Source: Syntrophaceae bacterium (GTDB lineage: Bacteria; Desulfobacterota; Syntrophia; Syntrophales; Smithellaceae). From it: a stretch of 64,000 bases of DNA. Below the pieces are notes generated by a model. It was not told the origin of the DNA and ran no database searches. It saw only the letters and a list, made by a program, of their open reading frames with translations. This document shows positions 52,144 to 61,894 of this stretch, one piece after another. A program made the translations under genes and the position numbers. The stretch lies in assembly GCA_018436925.1 (NCBI GenBank), contig JAHDKI010000020.1:89501-153500 (forward strand), in the 5' to 3' direction. Position 1 is the first letter of the stretch. The number at the start of each line of letters is the position of its first letter.

Positions 52144-55089
52144 ATGAAAAGAACCACTTTAAACAATTTTGGCATTGCCATTCTCACCTGCCTTCTCATA
52201 TTGCTTTTCTCTCATGCAGCATTTTCCGCAGAATACTATATTGCTCAAACGGCGGCCGGATCGGCCGATGGCTTAAGCTGTGCCAACGCAAAAGCCGTCA
52301 ACTGGAACTGGACCAGTCCAAACGTTGTTGAAGGCGACACAATTAATCTTTGCGGTACTTTCACATCCACATTGACCATTCCCAGAAGCTTTAATGCACC
52401 GGGCGTGACGGTGAAGTTTCTGCCGGGCGCAAAGTTCAGTGCCCCTTATTGGGGTATAAACGGCGCAATTCGAATAAGCAGTAGAAACTATATAACCATT
52501 GATGGGGGAAACGTTGGTATTATTGAAGCAACGGATAACGGAACGGCAAAGGCAAATCAACAAGATGGCAAAGGAATATACATCAGTGGTGGTTCGAACA
52601 TAACCGTTACGGGCTTAACAATAAAAGACCTGTATATTCGAACACCGGATTCCGATGACCCAAGAAAATATCAAAAGGCGATTCAGGTCGAAAATACTGA
52701 TAGTGTCAACTTGAGTAATCTAGTTATTAACGATGCTTATTATGCAATCTATGCGTATGCGTCATCAGCCAGTAAGTCAGTACTGAATGTATACAAGAAT
52801 GACATTTCTAGAGTATCTACGGGTATCATTGCAGCTTTAGCCGGGGCTGTTAATTATTCCGATGTCTCAATATATGACAACAAAATTTATGACTTCTATG
52901 TTTGGGATGGCTGCTGGAACAGTTGTTCGGTATGGCATCACAACGATGGAATTCACCTATGGGGCAATTATTCCAATAATACGCTTGGCCCTGTGTACAT
53001 CTATAATAATGAAATAGGCGGTGATTTCGGCGCGCGGACGACAGCGCTGATTTTTACTGAAGATTATGTCACACCGATTACTATTTACAATAACGTGCTA
53101 TATACAACTGCTGAAAAAACGACTGATGGATACATTACCCTCGCGTCACGAAAAGCAGGTGCAGTTGCTAATGTTTATAACAACACTATCAAAGGCGCTG
53201 CTTCTAATAATACCGGTGGTAATGGCATCTATATATCTAACGCAAATGGTTGGCTGGTCGATATAAAAAACAACATTATTAAAGACTGTTATATCGCAGT
53301 ATATGATAGCCAAGGCATAAGTGACATTAAGACGGATAACAATATCTTTCACAATATCGGTACTGTGGGGCGTAGTGGCAGTACATGGTATTCCAGTATT
53401 TCATCATGGCAGTCCTATCTAGGCGGTTGCCCCGGAAGCGGTAATGAATGCAACAGCCAGGTTGCAAATCCTCTGTTTGGATCCTCATCGGACTTTAGAC
53501 TGCAATCCACTTCACCCGCCATTGATGCGGGAATCAACCTTGGGGCATTGTTTGCAACCGATAAAGCCGGAAATATTCGTTCCGGTTACTGGGATATCGG
53601 CGCCTATGAATACACGACCGGCGGATCCTATACCCACAGCCTGTCTGTCATGAAATCCGGTTCGGGAACGGTCAGCGGTTCTTACATAAACTGTGGAAGC
53701 ACGTGTTCAAACACGTATTCCAGCGGCGCAACGGAAACGCTTGTTGCCGTTCCCGCAAGCGGTTACACCTTTACCGGCTGGTCCGGGGCATGCAGCGGCA
53801 CGGGAACCTGCAGCGTAACGCTTAATGAAAACAAAACCGTAACGGCGACCTTTGCCGCCATTCCGAATTACACGCTAAGCGTCGGCAAAAACGGCACTGG
53901 ATCGATCACCAGTAACCCATCGGGAATCAACTGTGGATCAACCTGTTCCTACAGCTACCCGCAAGGCGAGCTGGTTACGCTGAGCGCCAACCCCGGTGCC
54001 GGCTACACCTTCTCCCACTGGTCCGGGTCGTGCTCTGGAACAGACACCTGCATGGTCACGATGAACTCGGCCAAATCTGTAACGGCTAACTTCGCAGTGA
54101 TTCCTGTTGTGCCAAGTAATTATTCGCTTACAGTCAGCCTTGCCGGCACCGGCAGCGGCTCTGTCAGCAGTGCGCCTGGCGGCATCAACTGCGGAAGCGC
54201 CTGTTCGGCTGAATATTCCGACGGCGCAAACGTTTCGCTTTACGCAACGGCCTCGGAAAACAGCACCTTTGCCGGTTGGTCCGGCGCGTGCACGGGTTCG
54301 GGCTCTTGCAGTGTATCGATGACTGAAGCGAAAACCGTAACGGCAACCTTCACAGCGGCGCCGGTTGACAACGATAAAAAAACCTTTACCGTCATTAAAA
54401 ACGGCAAGGGCCAGGCCAAGGGCCTGGTTAAAAGCGTAAGCATTGCTGTCGCCGGTGTGAGCCTTGCCTATTCACCTGAGACGGAAGCAATCGATTGCGG
54501 CGATGTTTGTTCCGCTGAATACCCGGAAGGTGTCACCGTTACACTCGAAGCGCTGACCACTGAAGACGGCTATACCTTCGCCGGCTGGTCGGGCGCCTGC
54601 ATGGGTTCGGGTGTTTGCACGGTTACAATCAATGACACAACCTCTGTTACAGCAACGTTCAATAAAACGACCAGCGGCGTTTCATTTGCGGGTGGCGGAG
54701 GAGGAGGCGGTGGCGGCGGATGCTTCATCGCCACTGCGGCTTTCGGATCGTACCTGAACCCCCATGTGAAAGTGCTGCGCGAATTCCGCGACAAGGTGCT
54801 GATGCAGAACGGCCTGGGCAAGCGGTTTGTAAAGCTTTACTACCGACATTCACCGCCCGTTGCCGACTCGATCGCACAGAACGAAACCCTGCGGGCGCTG
54901 GTTCGCCTGGCGCTGACCCCTGTGGTCTATGCGGTGGCCTACCCGAAACAGGCAGGCGCTGCTGTTCTGATTCTTCTTCTGGCGGTTTTCCTGGTGGTGC
55001 GGCGAAAGCGAATGGTAAAGCCCGCCCACGACATGAGCGACACCTATTTTGAACACGGGCCCAGAAAGGCTTTTGTGAGGGTGAGATAA
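52144..55089 (+). CDS. Beta-helix surface protein with Cys-containing repeats and CFI-box C-terminus
   Basis: A 981-residue exported protein. Signal peptide (cut near FSA); a right-handed beta-helix (about 30-495, family B, starting [13 protein letters not shown]); four repeats of about 75 residues (about 500-840), each with a GINCGS..C or similar pair and a [14 protein letters not shown]-like core; a run of ten glycines; then the [11 protein letters not shown] box, a conserved REFRDKVL...LYYRHSPP segment, a membrane helix ([14 protein letters not shown]) and a basic tail. The last part is the CFI-box C-terminal domain, probably an anchoring signal. The leader hairpin suggests translational control. 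The first half is more AT-rich than the second. Confidence 0.85.
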   Translation: MKRTTLNNFGIAILTCLLILLFSHAAFSAEYYIAQTAAGSADGLSCANAKAVNWNWTSPNVVEGDTINLCGTFTSTLTIPRSFNAPGVTVKFLPGAKFSAPYWGINGAIRISSRNYITIDGGNVGIIEATDNGTAKANQQDGKGIYISGGSNITVTGLTIKDLYIRTPDSDDPRKYQKAIQVENTDSVNLSNLVINDAYYAIYAYASSASKSVLNVYKNDISRVSTGIIAALAGAVNYSDVSIYDNKIYDFYVWDGCWNSCSVWHHNDGIHLWGNYSNNTLGPVYIYNNEIGGDFGARTTALIFTEDYVTPITIYNNVLYTTAEKTTDGYITLASRKAGAVANVYNNTIKGAASNNTGGNGIYISNANGWLVDIKNNIIKDCYIAVYDSQGISDIKTDNNIFHNIGTVGRSGSTWYSSISSWQSYLGGCPGSGNECNSQVANPLFGSSSDFRLQSTSPAIDAGINLGALFATDKAGNIRSGYWDIGAYEYTTGGSYTHSLSVMKSGSGTVSGSYINCGSTCSNTYSSGATETLVAVPASGYTFTGWSGACSGTGTCSVTLNENKTVTATFAAIPNYTLSVGKNGTGSITSNPSGINCGSTCSYSYPQGELVTLSANPGAGYTFSHWSGSCSGTDTCMVTMNSAKSVTANFAVIPVVPSNYSLTVSLAGTGSGSVSSAPGGINCGSACSAEYSDGANVSLYATASENSTFAGWSGACTGSGSCSVSMTEAKTVTATFTAAPVDNDKKTFTVIKNGKGQAKGLVKSVSIAVAGVSLAYSPETEAIDCGDVCSAEYPEGVTVTLEALTTEDGYTFAGWSGACMGSGVCTVTINDTTSVTATFNKTTSGVSFAGGGGGGGGGGCFIATAAFGSYLNPHVKVLREFRDKVLMQNGLGKRFVKLYYRHSPPVADSIAQNETLRALVRLALTPVVYAVAYPKQAGAAVLILLLAVFLVVRRKRMVKPAHDMSDTYFEHGPRKAFVRVR

Positions 55090-55100
55090 CGCGAAGCGTG

Positions 55101-55147
55101 GATAGTTGATAGTGGATAGTTGATAGTTCATAGGTGATAGATGATGG
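55101..55147. repeat. Heptanucleotide repeat block 5
   Basis: Six heptamer units after the beta-helix gene stop: GATAGTT, GATAGTG, GATAGTT, GATAGTT, CATAGGT, GATAGAT. The consensus differs from the other blocks but the period of seven is the same. Confidence 0.8.
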
Positions 55148-55200
55148 AAATAAGAGAAAGATGATAAATTGACAATAAAACAGCGCAGAGGATGATGCAG

Positions 55201-55242
55201 AAAGAGGCCTGTTGGCGGAGCGACAACAGGCCTCTTTTATTG
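55201..55242 (+). terminator. Rho-independent terminator after the gene at 52144
   Basis: AAAGAGGCCTGTTG/CAACAGGCCTCTTT (55201-55214 and 55224-55237) around a 9-base loop, with a T-rich tail. Confidence 0.9.
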
Positions 55243-55328
55243 GTAAAGAATGTATTATGCAGCGCTGCTGGAAAAGACAACTGCAATGTGAAAAAGCAGC
55301 AATGGAATAACCGCCGACTGCCTTTACA

Positions 55329-57248
55329 TCAATGGCTGCGATAATATCGCAGACTGCCCGCGATAAGTAAAAGCAGACTCAGCAAAACAAGTGTTGCCGC
55401 ATAGGGGTGCTTCACGCCATACACAACAGGCGTTAACAAACCCCGCGCAAGAAATCTTAAGGATTCGTGTTTCGCTATAAAAGCGGCCGCGGGCGGTGAA
55501 TACCGGTAGTAGAAACGCACGAACAACCGCCCCGGCGGATTGGCTAACAAGTGTTTGTCGCGGAAGTTGCGCAATGCGAACACATGTGGGTCCATATAAG
55601 ATCCGTAGGCTGCTGTGGCAATAAAACACCCGCCACCGCCGCCGTCGCCTCCGCCGATAATCGGTGTGCTTCCGGAGTCCGGCGAGGTTGTCAACGAACT
55701 TGGTTTGGATGTGCAGGCATTGCTGCTGGCAGTATATTCAAAAGCGCCAATATCCCAGCCTGCGCCCTGACCACGGCAGGCAAAATTAAAGTCAAACGAA
55801 AAAAACGAAGAAAGCGACACACCGGCGTCGATAGCAGCGGCAGACGACGAGGTCGGCCGCAACGAATAATCGAGATTCGGGTTTGCTGCTGTGCTCGCGC
55901 AGTCGTTGTTGGAGCCGGGGCAGCCCCCCAGCGCACTTCTCCAGGATGACAAAGTGCTGTACCAGTTGCTGCCGAAGCGCCCGACTGTATTGAGGTTGAA
56001 AAAGACGTTATTATCCGATGTCACGTTGCTGTTTCCCTGGCTGTCGTAAAAAGCGATGTAGCAATCCATTAAGATATTGTTTTTCATGTCCAATGTCCAG
56101 CCGCCCGAATTGGAAACATAAACGGCGTTTCCCCCTGCGGTTGTCGATGCCGGACCTTTGATCGTATTATTATAAACACGTGCAGAGACACCCGACTTAT
56201 ATGAGTGGAGCGTGACATAACCGTTTGTCGGTCTGTCTGCAGTGGTGTAAAGAAGGTTATTGTAAATCGCCACGGGATAAGTGTAGTCCGATATAAATAT
56301 GTATGCAGTGGTATGCTGGCCGAAATCGCCGCCGATTTCATTGTTATAAATATACACGGGGCCGAGCCGATTGGACGAGTAGTTTCCCCATGTGTGAATG
56401 CCGTCGTTGTGATGCCAGGTGCTGCAACTGTTCCAGCAGCCGTCCCAAACATAGCCGTCATAGATTTTATTTTTATAGATGTAGATATTTGAATAGTTCA
56501 CCGCCCCGGCCAAAGCCGTGACAATGCCCGTTGAAATTTTGGATATATCGTTTTCGTGAATATTCAAATTTTCTTTGGCCGCCGACGAGGCGTAGGCGTA
56601 AATGCCGAAATACGCGTTGCTGATGGTGTTGTTGTTAACGCGGGCATTGTTGCTGTTTATAACAACCACGCCGCGGCCGTGGGCGTTCGAGTCGTTTGAG
56701 TTTGGAACACGTTGATAGATATTCCGAATGGTCAGGTTTTTCACTTCGCAGTTATCGCAAGTGTCCAAATAAACGCCTTCGGCATTTTGCTGAATGCCGA
56801 AGCTGCCTGCAGGCGTTGTTGCAGCTGAACTGCCGTTGTTGGTGCATTCAATAATCCCGTTTGCACCGCCGTCGATCACAATATAGTTTTTGCGTGATAC
56901 ATAAATAGCTGAGGATGAAAGGGCGCCAACGCCCCAGGCCGGTTTGGAAAACCTGGCGCCGTTTTCGAATCGTAATGTTATCGGGTTTCCGGCCGTTCCA
57001 CTTGCCTGAACTTTCGCGGTGGTGGATATTGTTCCGCAAAAGCGAACCGTATCGCCGGGGCTGATTAAAGTTGCGCCATCGCCCCAGTTGGCGGCCGAAT
57101 TAAACCAGTCGATCGAACGGGCATTGCCGCAACTTACACCAGAATCGAATCCGGCGGAGGTTTGCGCAACATAAATATCTTCCGAATGAGAAAAGACGGG
57201 AAAAATCGACATCAACAAAAAGCTGAGCAGAAATATTTTTAGTTTCAT
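55329..57248 (-). CDS. Beta-helix surface protein with CFI-box C-terminus, family B
   Basis: A protein of about 639 residues with a signal peptide (cut near SHS), then [14 protein letters not shown] and a right-handed beta-helix closely similar to the gene at 52144, including [18 protein letters not shown] and IGAYEYT. A short serine/glycine linker leads to [16 protein letters not shown], the [10 protein letters not shown] segment, RYSPP, and a final membrane helix with YYRSH. It lacks the Cys-containing repeats of its relative. The start ATG at 57248 has AAAGGA seven bases upstream; a GTG at 57263 is also in frame. It is likely a surface-exposed, membrane-anchored carbohydrate-interacting protein. 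Confidence 0.85.
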   Translation of the reverse strand: MKLKIFLLSFLLMSIFPVFSHSEDIYVAQTSAGFDSGVSCGNARSIDWFNSAANWGDGATLISPGDTVRFCGTISTTAKVQASGTAGNPITLRFENGARFSKPAWGVGALSSSAIYVSRKNYIVIDGGANGIIECTNNGSSAATTPAGSFGIQQNAEGVYLDTCDNCEVKNLTIRNIYQRVPNSNDSNAHGRGVVVINSNNARVNNNTISNAYFGIYAYASSAAKENLNIHENDISKISTGIVTALAGAVNYSNIYIYKNKIYDGYVWDGCWNSCSTWHHNDGIHTWGNYSSNRLGPVYIYNNEIGGDFGQHTTAYIFISDYTYPVAIYNNLLYTTADRPTNGYVTLHSYKSGVSARVYNNTIKGPASTTAGGNAVYVSNSGGWTLDMKNNILMDCYIAFYDSQGNSNVTSDNNVFFNLNTVGRFGSNWYSTLSSWRSALGGCPGSNNDCASTAANPNLDYSLRPTSSSAAAIDAGVSLSSFFSFDFNFACRGQGAGWDIGAFEYTASSNACTSKPSSLTTSPDSGSTPIIGGGDGGGGGCFIATAAYGSYMDPHVFALRNFRDKHLLANPPGRLFVRFYYRYSPPAAAFIAKHESLRFLARGLLTPVVYGVKHPYAATLVLLSLLLLIAGSLRYYRSH

Positions 57249-57345
57249 GTATTGTCCTTTCACTTCAATGATGACGTCGCGGAAGCGACATCAAAATATC
57301 AGTCAGACAAAGTCAATTTAGAAAATTCGTCATTTCAGCCGCCGG

Positions 57346-59034
57346 CTAGTCTGAGTTTGATCCGGCATTCACGTATTCGTAAGCTCCGATATCCCACTGC
57401 AAGTTGTAGGGTCTGATATTTCCGGTGATGTCTATGCATGTTTTCCCATTTATGCAAGATAATTCTTTGTCGAGGGCCGCGCCTTTGTCTCTGGCAGGCG
57501 ATTGTTTTGAAAGGTTGTAATTACTTGTAAGACGCGGATTTTTATTAAGGCTGTTTCGATCAAGCAGTGTGTCTTCGTTGGCCCGTGATGATTGCCAGCC
57601 TGAAAGGTCGCGATACCAGGTCGAACCGCTTCGGCCGATGAAGGCATTATCATAGAAAAGATTATGGTCGGAAGAAATCGCGCTGGTTCCCTGGTTATCG
57701 TAGATGCCAATATAACAATCGATGATGATATTGTTTTTTATATTGACAGTCGGCTGAGCATTTGCGCGATTGCTCAGATAGACGGCGTTGTTTCTGATGG
57801 CATTGCCTGTTCCGATCAGTGTGTTGTTGCAAATTGTATAATCGTTAGATCCACGTGATATCAAAGCGATCAGTCCATTTTGTGCGCCTGCGAATGTGCT
57901 GCCTTCCACAACATTGTTATACACACGAGCAGGTGTTGTAAAATCCTCAAGAAAAATTGAAGAAGTCGTGTGCGTGCCGAAACTGCCTTGAATACGATTA
58001 TTAAAAATATCAATGGCCAGATGATGGCCCGGGTAGTTTCCCCATGTGTGAATGCCATCGCAATGCATCCATACATCGCCGCCTTCGCAGGTGTATCCTG
58101 TTCCTTTTCCTTCCGGGCAGTCGGGGTAGCCTTTGCATCCCCAGCAGCCCTGCCAGATTTCACCGCCGCCGGTTATGGTGTTTCCGGAAATAGAGGCATT
58201 TGTGATGTTTGCCTTACCGGCAAGCGCGACAACAATGGCCGTGCTATGATTCGATAAACGATTGTTAAAAATACGGATGTTATCCGCATCGGTTGATGAA
58301 GTGTAAGCATAAATGCCTAAATAGGCATCGCTGATGGTGTTTCCGTGTATCGAGATATTGCTTCCGGTTGATGCAATCCAAATGGCCCTGCCGTGTCTTC
58401 TGGCGTCGTTCGACTTGGGCACGCGCCGATAGATTCCCTTGATGGTCAGGTTTTTAACTTCAAAATTGCTGCATTGTCTTAAACCAATGCCGTATGTGTT
58501 GTCCGAATTAGTGCGGGTAAGTGATGGCTCAATCGATTTGCCGGTGGGGGAATACCTGTTGCCTGCGGGTGTTCCATTATCGGTGCATTCAATAGTGCCG
58601 TTTTCACCGCCATCGATAATAAAGTATTCCTTCGATGATGCATTGATCGCCGCGCTGTCATTTGCGCCCCAGGTCGGTGCACTGAACCTGGCATCGGGTT
58701 CAAAAAGAAATGTTATCGGTTTTCCGGGCAAACCGCTTTTCTGAATAAAGGCTTTTGAACTGATTGTTCCGCAAAAATGCACCGTAGCGCCGGAGCCTAT
58801 TTGCCCGGCGTTATTTCCCCAATTGGCTGGATTGTTGAACCATTCAATGGAACGTGCCGACTGGCATGAATTTCCTGTGCCAGTGCCTGTCGAGCCTTGG
58901 GCAACGTAAATGTCGGCAGCCGGGCATGCCGGGGCGTAAACGAAAAGGGAAAACACACTCAAAAAAAAGGACATCAGAAAGATATTTCTGATGCCCTTTT
59001 TTAACGTCAATCCGATGGTATGTTTTGAGTTCAT
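57346..59034 (-). CDS. Secreted beta-helix protein without an anchor, family B
   Basis: A 562-residue secreted protein with a signal peptide (cut near CPA), DIYVAQGSTGTGTG, and a beta-helix of the same family as 52144 and 55329 (GCWGCKGYPDC and [11 protein letters not shown] blocks). It ends just after IGAYEYVNAG, where its relatives continue into a linker and a CFI-box, so it should be released. AAGGTGG lies before the ATG. The next minus-strand gene starts 98 bases after its stop, so co-transcription is possible. The cysteine pattern differs from its relatives in the GCWGC loop. Confidence 0.82.
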   Translation of the reverse strand: MNSKHTIGLTLKKGIRNIFLMSFFLSVFSLFVYAPACPAADIYVAQGSTGTGTGNSCQSARSIEWFNNPANWGNNAGQIGSGATVHFCGTISSKAFIQKSGLPGKPITFLFEPDARFSAPTWGANDSAAINASSKEYFIIDGGENGTIECTDNGTPAGNRYSPTGKSIEPSLTRTNSDNTYGIGLRQCSNFEVKNLTIKGIYRRVPKSNDARRHGRAIWIASTGSNISIHGNTISDAYLGIYAYTSSTDADNIRIFNNRLSNHSTAIVVALAGKANITNASISGNTITGGGEIWQGCWGCKGYPDCPEGKGTGYTCEGGDVWMHCDGIHTWGNYPGHHLAIDIFNNRIQGSFGTHTTSSIFLEDFTTPARVYNNVVEGSTFAGAQNGLIALISRGSNDYTICNNTLIGTGNAIRNNAVYLSNRANAQPTVNIKNNIIIDCYIGIYDNQGTSAISSDHNLFYDNAFIGRSGSTWYRDLSGWQSSRANEDTLLDRNSLNKNPRLTSNYNLSKQSPARDKGAALDKELSCINGKTCIDITGNIRPYNLQWDIGAYEYVNAGSNSD

Positions 59035-59111
59035 GCAACACCACCTTGCAATAAAGGATATGCTTTTATTTATGTAACTAATAACCGTCTTATCATTGTT
59101 TTCACGTTTGT

Positions 59112-59133
59112 CATTCCGGCGAAAGCCGGAATG
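59112..59133. repeat. ATTCCGGC hairpin repeat
   Basis: CATTCCGGC/GCCGGAATG with a GAAA loop (59112-59120 and 59125-59133), followed by a half copy near 59153. Short palindromes of this exact type are scattered through many bacterial genomes. It lies in the 204-base gap 59035-59238, which has no gene. Confidence 0.6.
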
Positions 59134-59238
59134 CCGAATGTTTTAAGTGGTTCCCGGCTTTCGTAACCTGAAGGTCACAAGGCCGGTAAGACCATGCAGT
59201 GCTGCATCAAAATCGATCTGCATACTATTATGAGACCG

Positions 59239-60543
59239 TTAATAAGCCTTAAAGTCGATACTCTTGAATATGTCAAACACATTTTGCTTTGCCTCGGGAA
59301 TTCGCTGCTTAAGAATACTCCTCGACTGAAGACGATTATCATAGGCGGCATCGATAATCTGGAGAATTTCGTCTTTGTCGGAAAGCCTTGGGTCGGCAAT
59401 AAGGCTTTCCATGCCAACCGTTTCGAACACTCCCTTGAATTTCTTACTGTAGGCAATGCCGATTGCAGGAATGCACTGGGATAGAGCTCCGATGCAGGCA
59501 TGCATGCGCGCGCCGATAAAGAAATCGCATTGCCCGATGATGTATTTTATTTCACTTTGGTTATAAAGGCCTGAAGCCAGAAAAAGCATTTGGGGGTAGC
59601 GCGGCTTTAACTCCTTGTAGATGAGTTCGCAAACGGCCGAATCGCTTTCCGAGTTGGCCCCGCTTCCGAAAACATGCGGAACAAGCACAAGGGGAACAGA
59701 TTTAACTTCAATCATGTAATGGATCAAATCGTATATCAGTTCGGCATAGTTTGATTTGAGTCCAAACATGTTTTTCTTGGTATAGCCTCCCATAAATAGC
59801 AGACCGCTCACGTTCAGGCCAACAAGATTTCGGGTCATGGCATCAGGAATGTTCAGAGTGTCGGGGTTATGACCGGCGGATTCATAAGGTTGAACCACAA
59901 ACCCGACATCGTGACAAAAATGCAGCTTTTCGTCGATTTCCTTGTTGCCTGATAGTTGTGCAACTTCAGCCAGGCCCTCCCGATCGCGAGAATAAATCGT
60001 ATGGGATCTGTTGAGAATAAACCTCGCGATAGCCCTGGCTGCGCGGCCGTTGAAAGGGCCGTATGTCTGGGGCAGCAAAATCAACTTTTTGTTCAAAAGC
60101 AAAACAAGAATCTGGGGCAGTGCGACATAAATAAGGCGGCCAAGGCCGTAAATATCGCTGAAGCTATCGCCGCCGGCAATGGATGTTACCACATCGGCGC
60201 GACAAATGTCGTGAAGCCAGGAATTGCGGCGTATAATGAAAGATCTGATCTTTTTAGCGGGTATGATTTTGAGCACCAGGGCGAGAAAAATCAGATAGGC
60301 GATGTTGTTCTTCAGGTAAAACTTTTTCGAGAAGCGAATGTTCAAAAGACGAACTGGAACATCGCCCCGGCTGGATTTAAATTGATAAGTTTTGCCTTCT
60401 TTTCCATAGTCCAGAAGCGTTATTTCGGCATCCGGATGACTGGCTAGGATGCTTTCGATGGTTCCCGCAGTCAACGCGCCCACACCAAGGTTGGATGTTT
60501 CAAAGCTTGAACCCAAAAGACAAAAACATAATGAATATTTCAC
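59239..60543 (-). CDS. Polysaccharide pyruvyl transferase family protein
   Basis: A 434-residue protein of the CsaB-type pyruvyl transferase family (PF04230), which adds a ketal-pyruvate group from phosphoenolpyruvate to a sugar. Family blocks are NLGVGALTAG near the start, VTSIAGGDSFSDIYG, LILLPQTYGPF, RDREG, and GARMHACIGALS near the end. It starts at GTG 60543, with GGAG upstream. It ends a minus-strand operon with an FrhB-like protein, a flippase and a polymerase, which fits capsule or exopolysaccharide modification. Confidence 0.9.
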   Translation of the reverse strand: MKYSLCFCLLGSSFETSNLGVGALTAGTIESILASHPDAEITLLDYGKEGKTYQFKSSRGDVPVRLLNIRFSKKFYLKNNIAYLIFLALVLKIIPAKKIRSFIIRRNSWLHDICRADVVTSIAGGDSFSDIYGLGRLIYVALPQILVLLLNKKLILLPQTYGPFNGRAARAIARFILNRSHTIYSRDREGLAEVAQLSGNKEIDEKLHFCHDVGFVVQPYESAGHNPDTLNIPDAMTRNLVGLNVSGLLFMGGYTKKNMFGLKSNYAELIYDLIHYMIEVKSVPLVLVPHVFGSGANSESDSAVCELIYKELKPRYPQMLFLASGLYNQSEIKYIIGQCDFFIGARMHACIGALSQCIPAIGIAYSKKFKGVFETVGMESLIADPRLSDKDEILQIIDAAYDNRLQSRSILKQRIPEAKQNVFDIFKSIDFKAY

Positions 60544-60629
60544 GAATATTGCTCCATTTATTCCATAAAATGATTAATAAATAATATGATTATTTAAGTG
60601 TGGCTAAAACTGCATCAATCGGAACGGCT

Positions 60630-61886
60630 TTAAAGTAGCGCGTGCGGAAGTGACGCAGGTGCGCGGTAATGGCGCTGTATAATTCTTCTTGCTGTTCCAA
60701 GGATTGTTTTAATCTTATCGATGGTAGGTAAATGGAGCCATTGTGTTGCGAGTTCAAATCCTGGGTATTGGGGTGTGGGTAATCCAAACGCACGCATTGT
60801 AATTAATCTTCCCCATATCTCTTTACGTTTATATAAAAGACCAAATTGAGAGGCGATCAGTGATTGAATGTCAGTGCGCTGAAGCGCGACATAGCCGGCA
60901 GATGCTGCACAAGAAAGAACATCTTCTCCCCGCTTTGTTCTTGTTAATATTAGCGAGTACCCACTATCACTCGATTCATTTTCACGATGCCATGGATCAC
61001 CACAAGAAATGTCTGAATATGCACCAGTGCCGTCCGGGCACAGATAGCATCGATAGGGCCTGAACTTCTGTAAGAACCCCCATGCTTGGCTATAAGTTAT
61101 CTGTTTTGATGCTTCGCCATCTAACATGCTTACATTAAAAAAACCTGGCCAGCCATCACCACGATATCTTACTTCCTTTATCTTCTGCATATCGATTTTC
61201 AATTCTCTTAACAATTCAATATTTCCATAAGTCGAGGGGGTTCCTGCGCAGAATATCGATATAGATAGACCATTATTTTTCAATAATTCACCATTTCTTC
61301 TGCATGCTTTATATAAGCCGGCCACATCACAAGGCTTCCCGATAAATATACAAGGAGCAGGCGCAGATTCAATCTCGCGAAAGCCTGCACAAGGTGAAGC
61401 AGGGGCGTATCGTGAACCAGTTCGTTTCAGTAAATCACTCCGGTTTCTATCAAGAAATATTTCATTAGCGATTGGATTGCTTTGGTTACCCCCGACATGC
61501 AATGTGCCGTGCATGCCCATCTCTTCCATACAATAAAGAGATAAGGCCGTTGCTACGCCACCAGACGACCCTTTGAATCGAATATCTGGATCCACTGCAT
61601 AACCTTCCCAAATTCCATAAATTGGTCCCCATCCTTTTTCATCAATATTGTGAAATGACTTAAAACCAGGTGCAGAAGAAAGCAAATCTACTGCATGGCC
61701 TGGGCATACTTGAAGGCAATCATTGCAACCAATACATTTATCAGAATGGATAAAGGGCCTGATACCCTGGATCGAGTAGTCAATTAGCTCAATGCAGTTG
61801 CTCTTGCATACTGATGCGCATGCGCCACACCCGACACAGAGGCGCCAATCTATTATGTCTTTAAGTGTTCTGATTTTGTTGTGCAT
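60630..61886 (-). CDS. FrhB-like Fe-S protein of a polysaccharide cluster
   Basis: A 418-residue protein with two N-terminal 4Fe-4S motifs (CVGCGACASVCKSNC and CIGCNDCLQVCPG) and a coenzyme F420 hydrogenase/dehydrogenase beta-subunit domain: KGSSGGVATAL, GKPCDVAGLYKACR, IFCAGTPS, CYLCPDGTGAYSDISCGDP. Such proteins in capsule clusters probably reduce a sugar or flavin step; F420 itself may not be used. It lies eight bases after the flippase gene and before the pyruvyl transferase. The same domain occurs in the FlxC proteins at the other end of the window. AT-rich codon use suggests lateral gain. Confidence 0.88.
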   Translation of the reverse strand: MHNKIRTLKDIIDWRLCVGCGACASVCKSNCIELIDYSIQGIRPFIHSDKCIGCNDCLQVCPGHAVDLLSSAPGFKSFHNIDEKGWGPIYGIWEGYAVDPDIRFKGSSGGVATALSLYCMEEMGMHGTLHVGGNQSNPIANEIFLDRNRSDLLKRTGSRYAPASPCAGFREIESAPAPCIFIGKPCDVAGLYKACRRNGELLKNNGLSISIFCAGTPSTYGNIELLRELKIDMQKIKEVRYRGDGWPGFFNVSMLDGEASKQITYSQAWGFLQKFRPYRCYLCPDGTGAYSDISCGDPWHRENESSDSGYSLILTRTKRGEDVLSCAASAGYVALQRTDIQSLIASQFGLLYKRKEIWGRLITMRAFGLPTPQYPGFELATQWLHLPTIDKIKTILGTARRIIQRHYRAPASLPHALL

Positions 61887-61894
61887 AAACGACC

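Noticed and set aside
57246-57300. Small hairpin GTCGC/GCGAC before the beta-helix gene at 55329
   Set aside because: Only five base pairs, no T-tract and no overlap with the ribosome site; too weak to call a regulator or terminator.
60740-60775. tRNA-like T-arm sequence (GTTCAAATC)
   Set aside because: It lies inside the coding sequence of the FrhB-like protein and no acceptor stem or anticodon arm can be built around it.
60590-60793. Short minus-strand frame overlapping the end of the FrhB-like gene, as if a frameshift had occurred
   Set aside because: The FrhB-like protein reaches a natural C-terminus in its own frame, and the second frame has no family resemblance.
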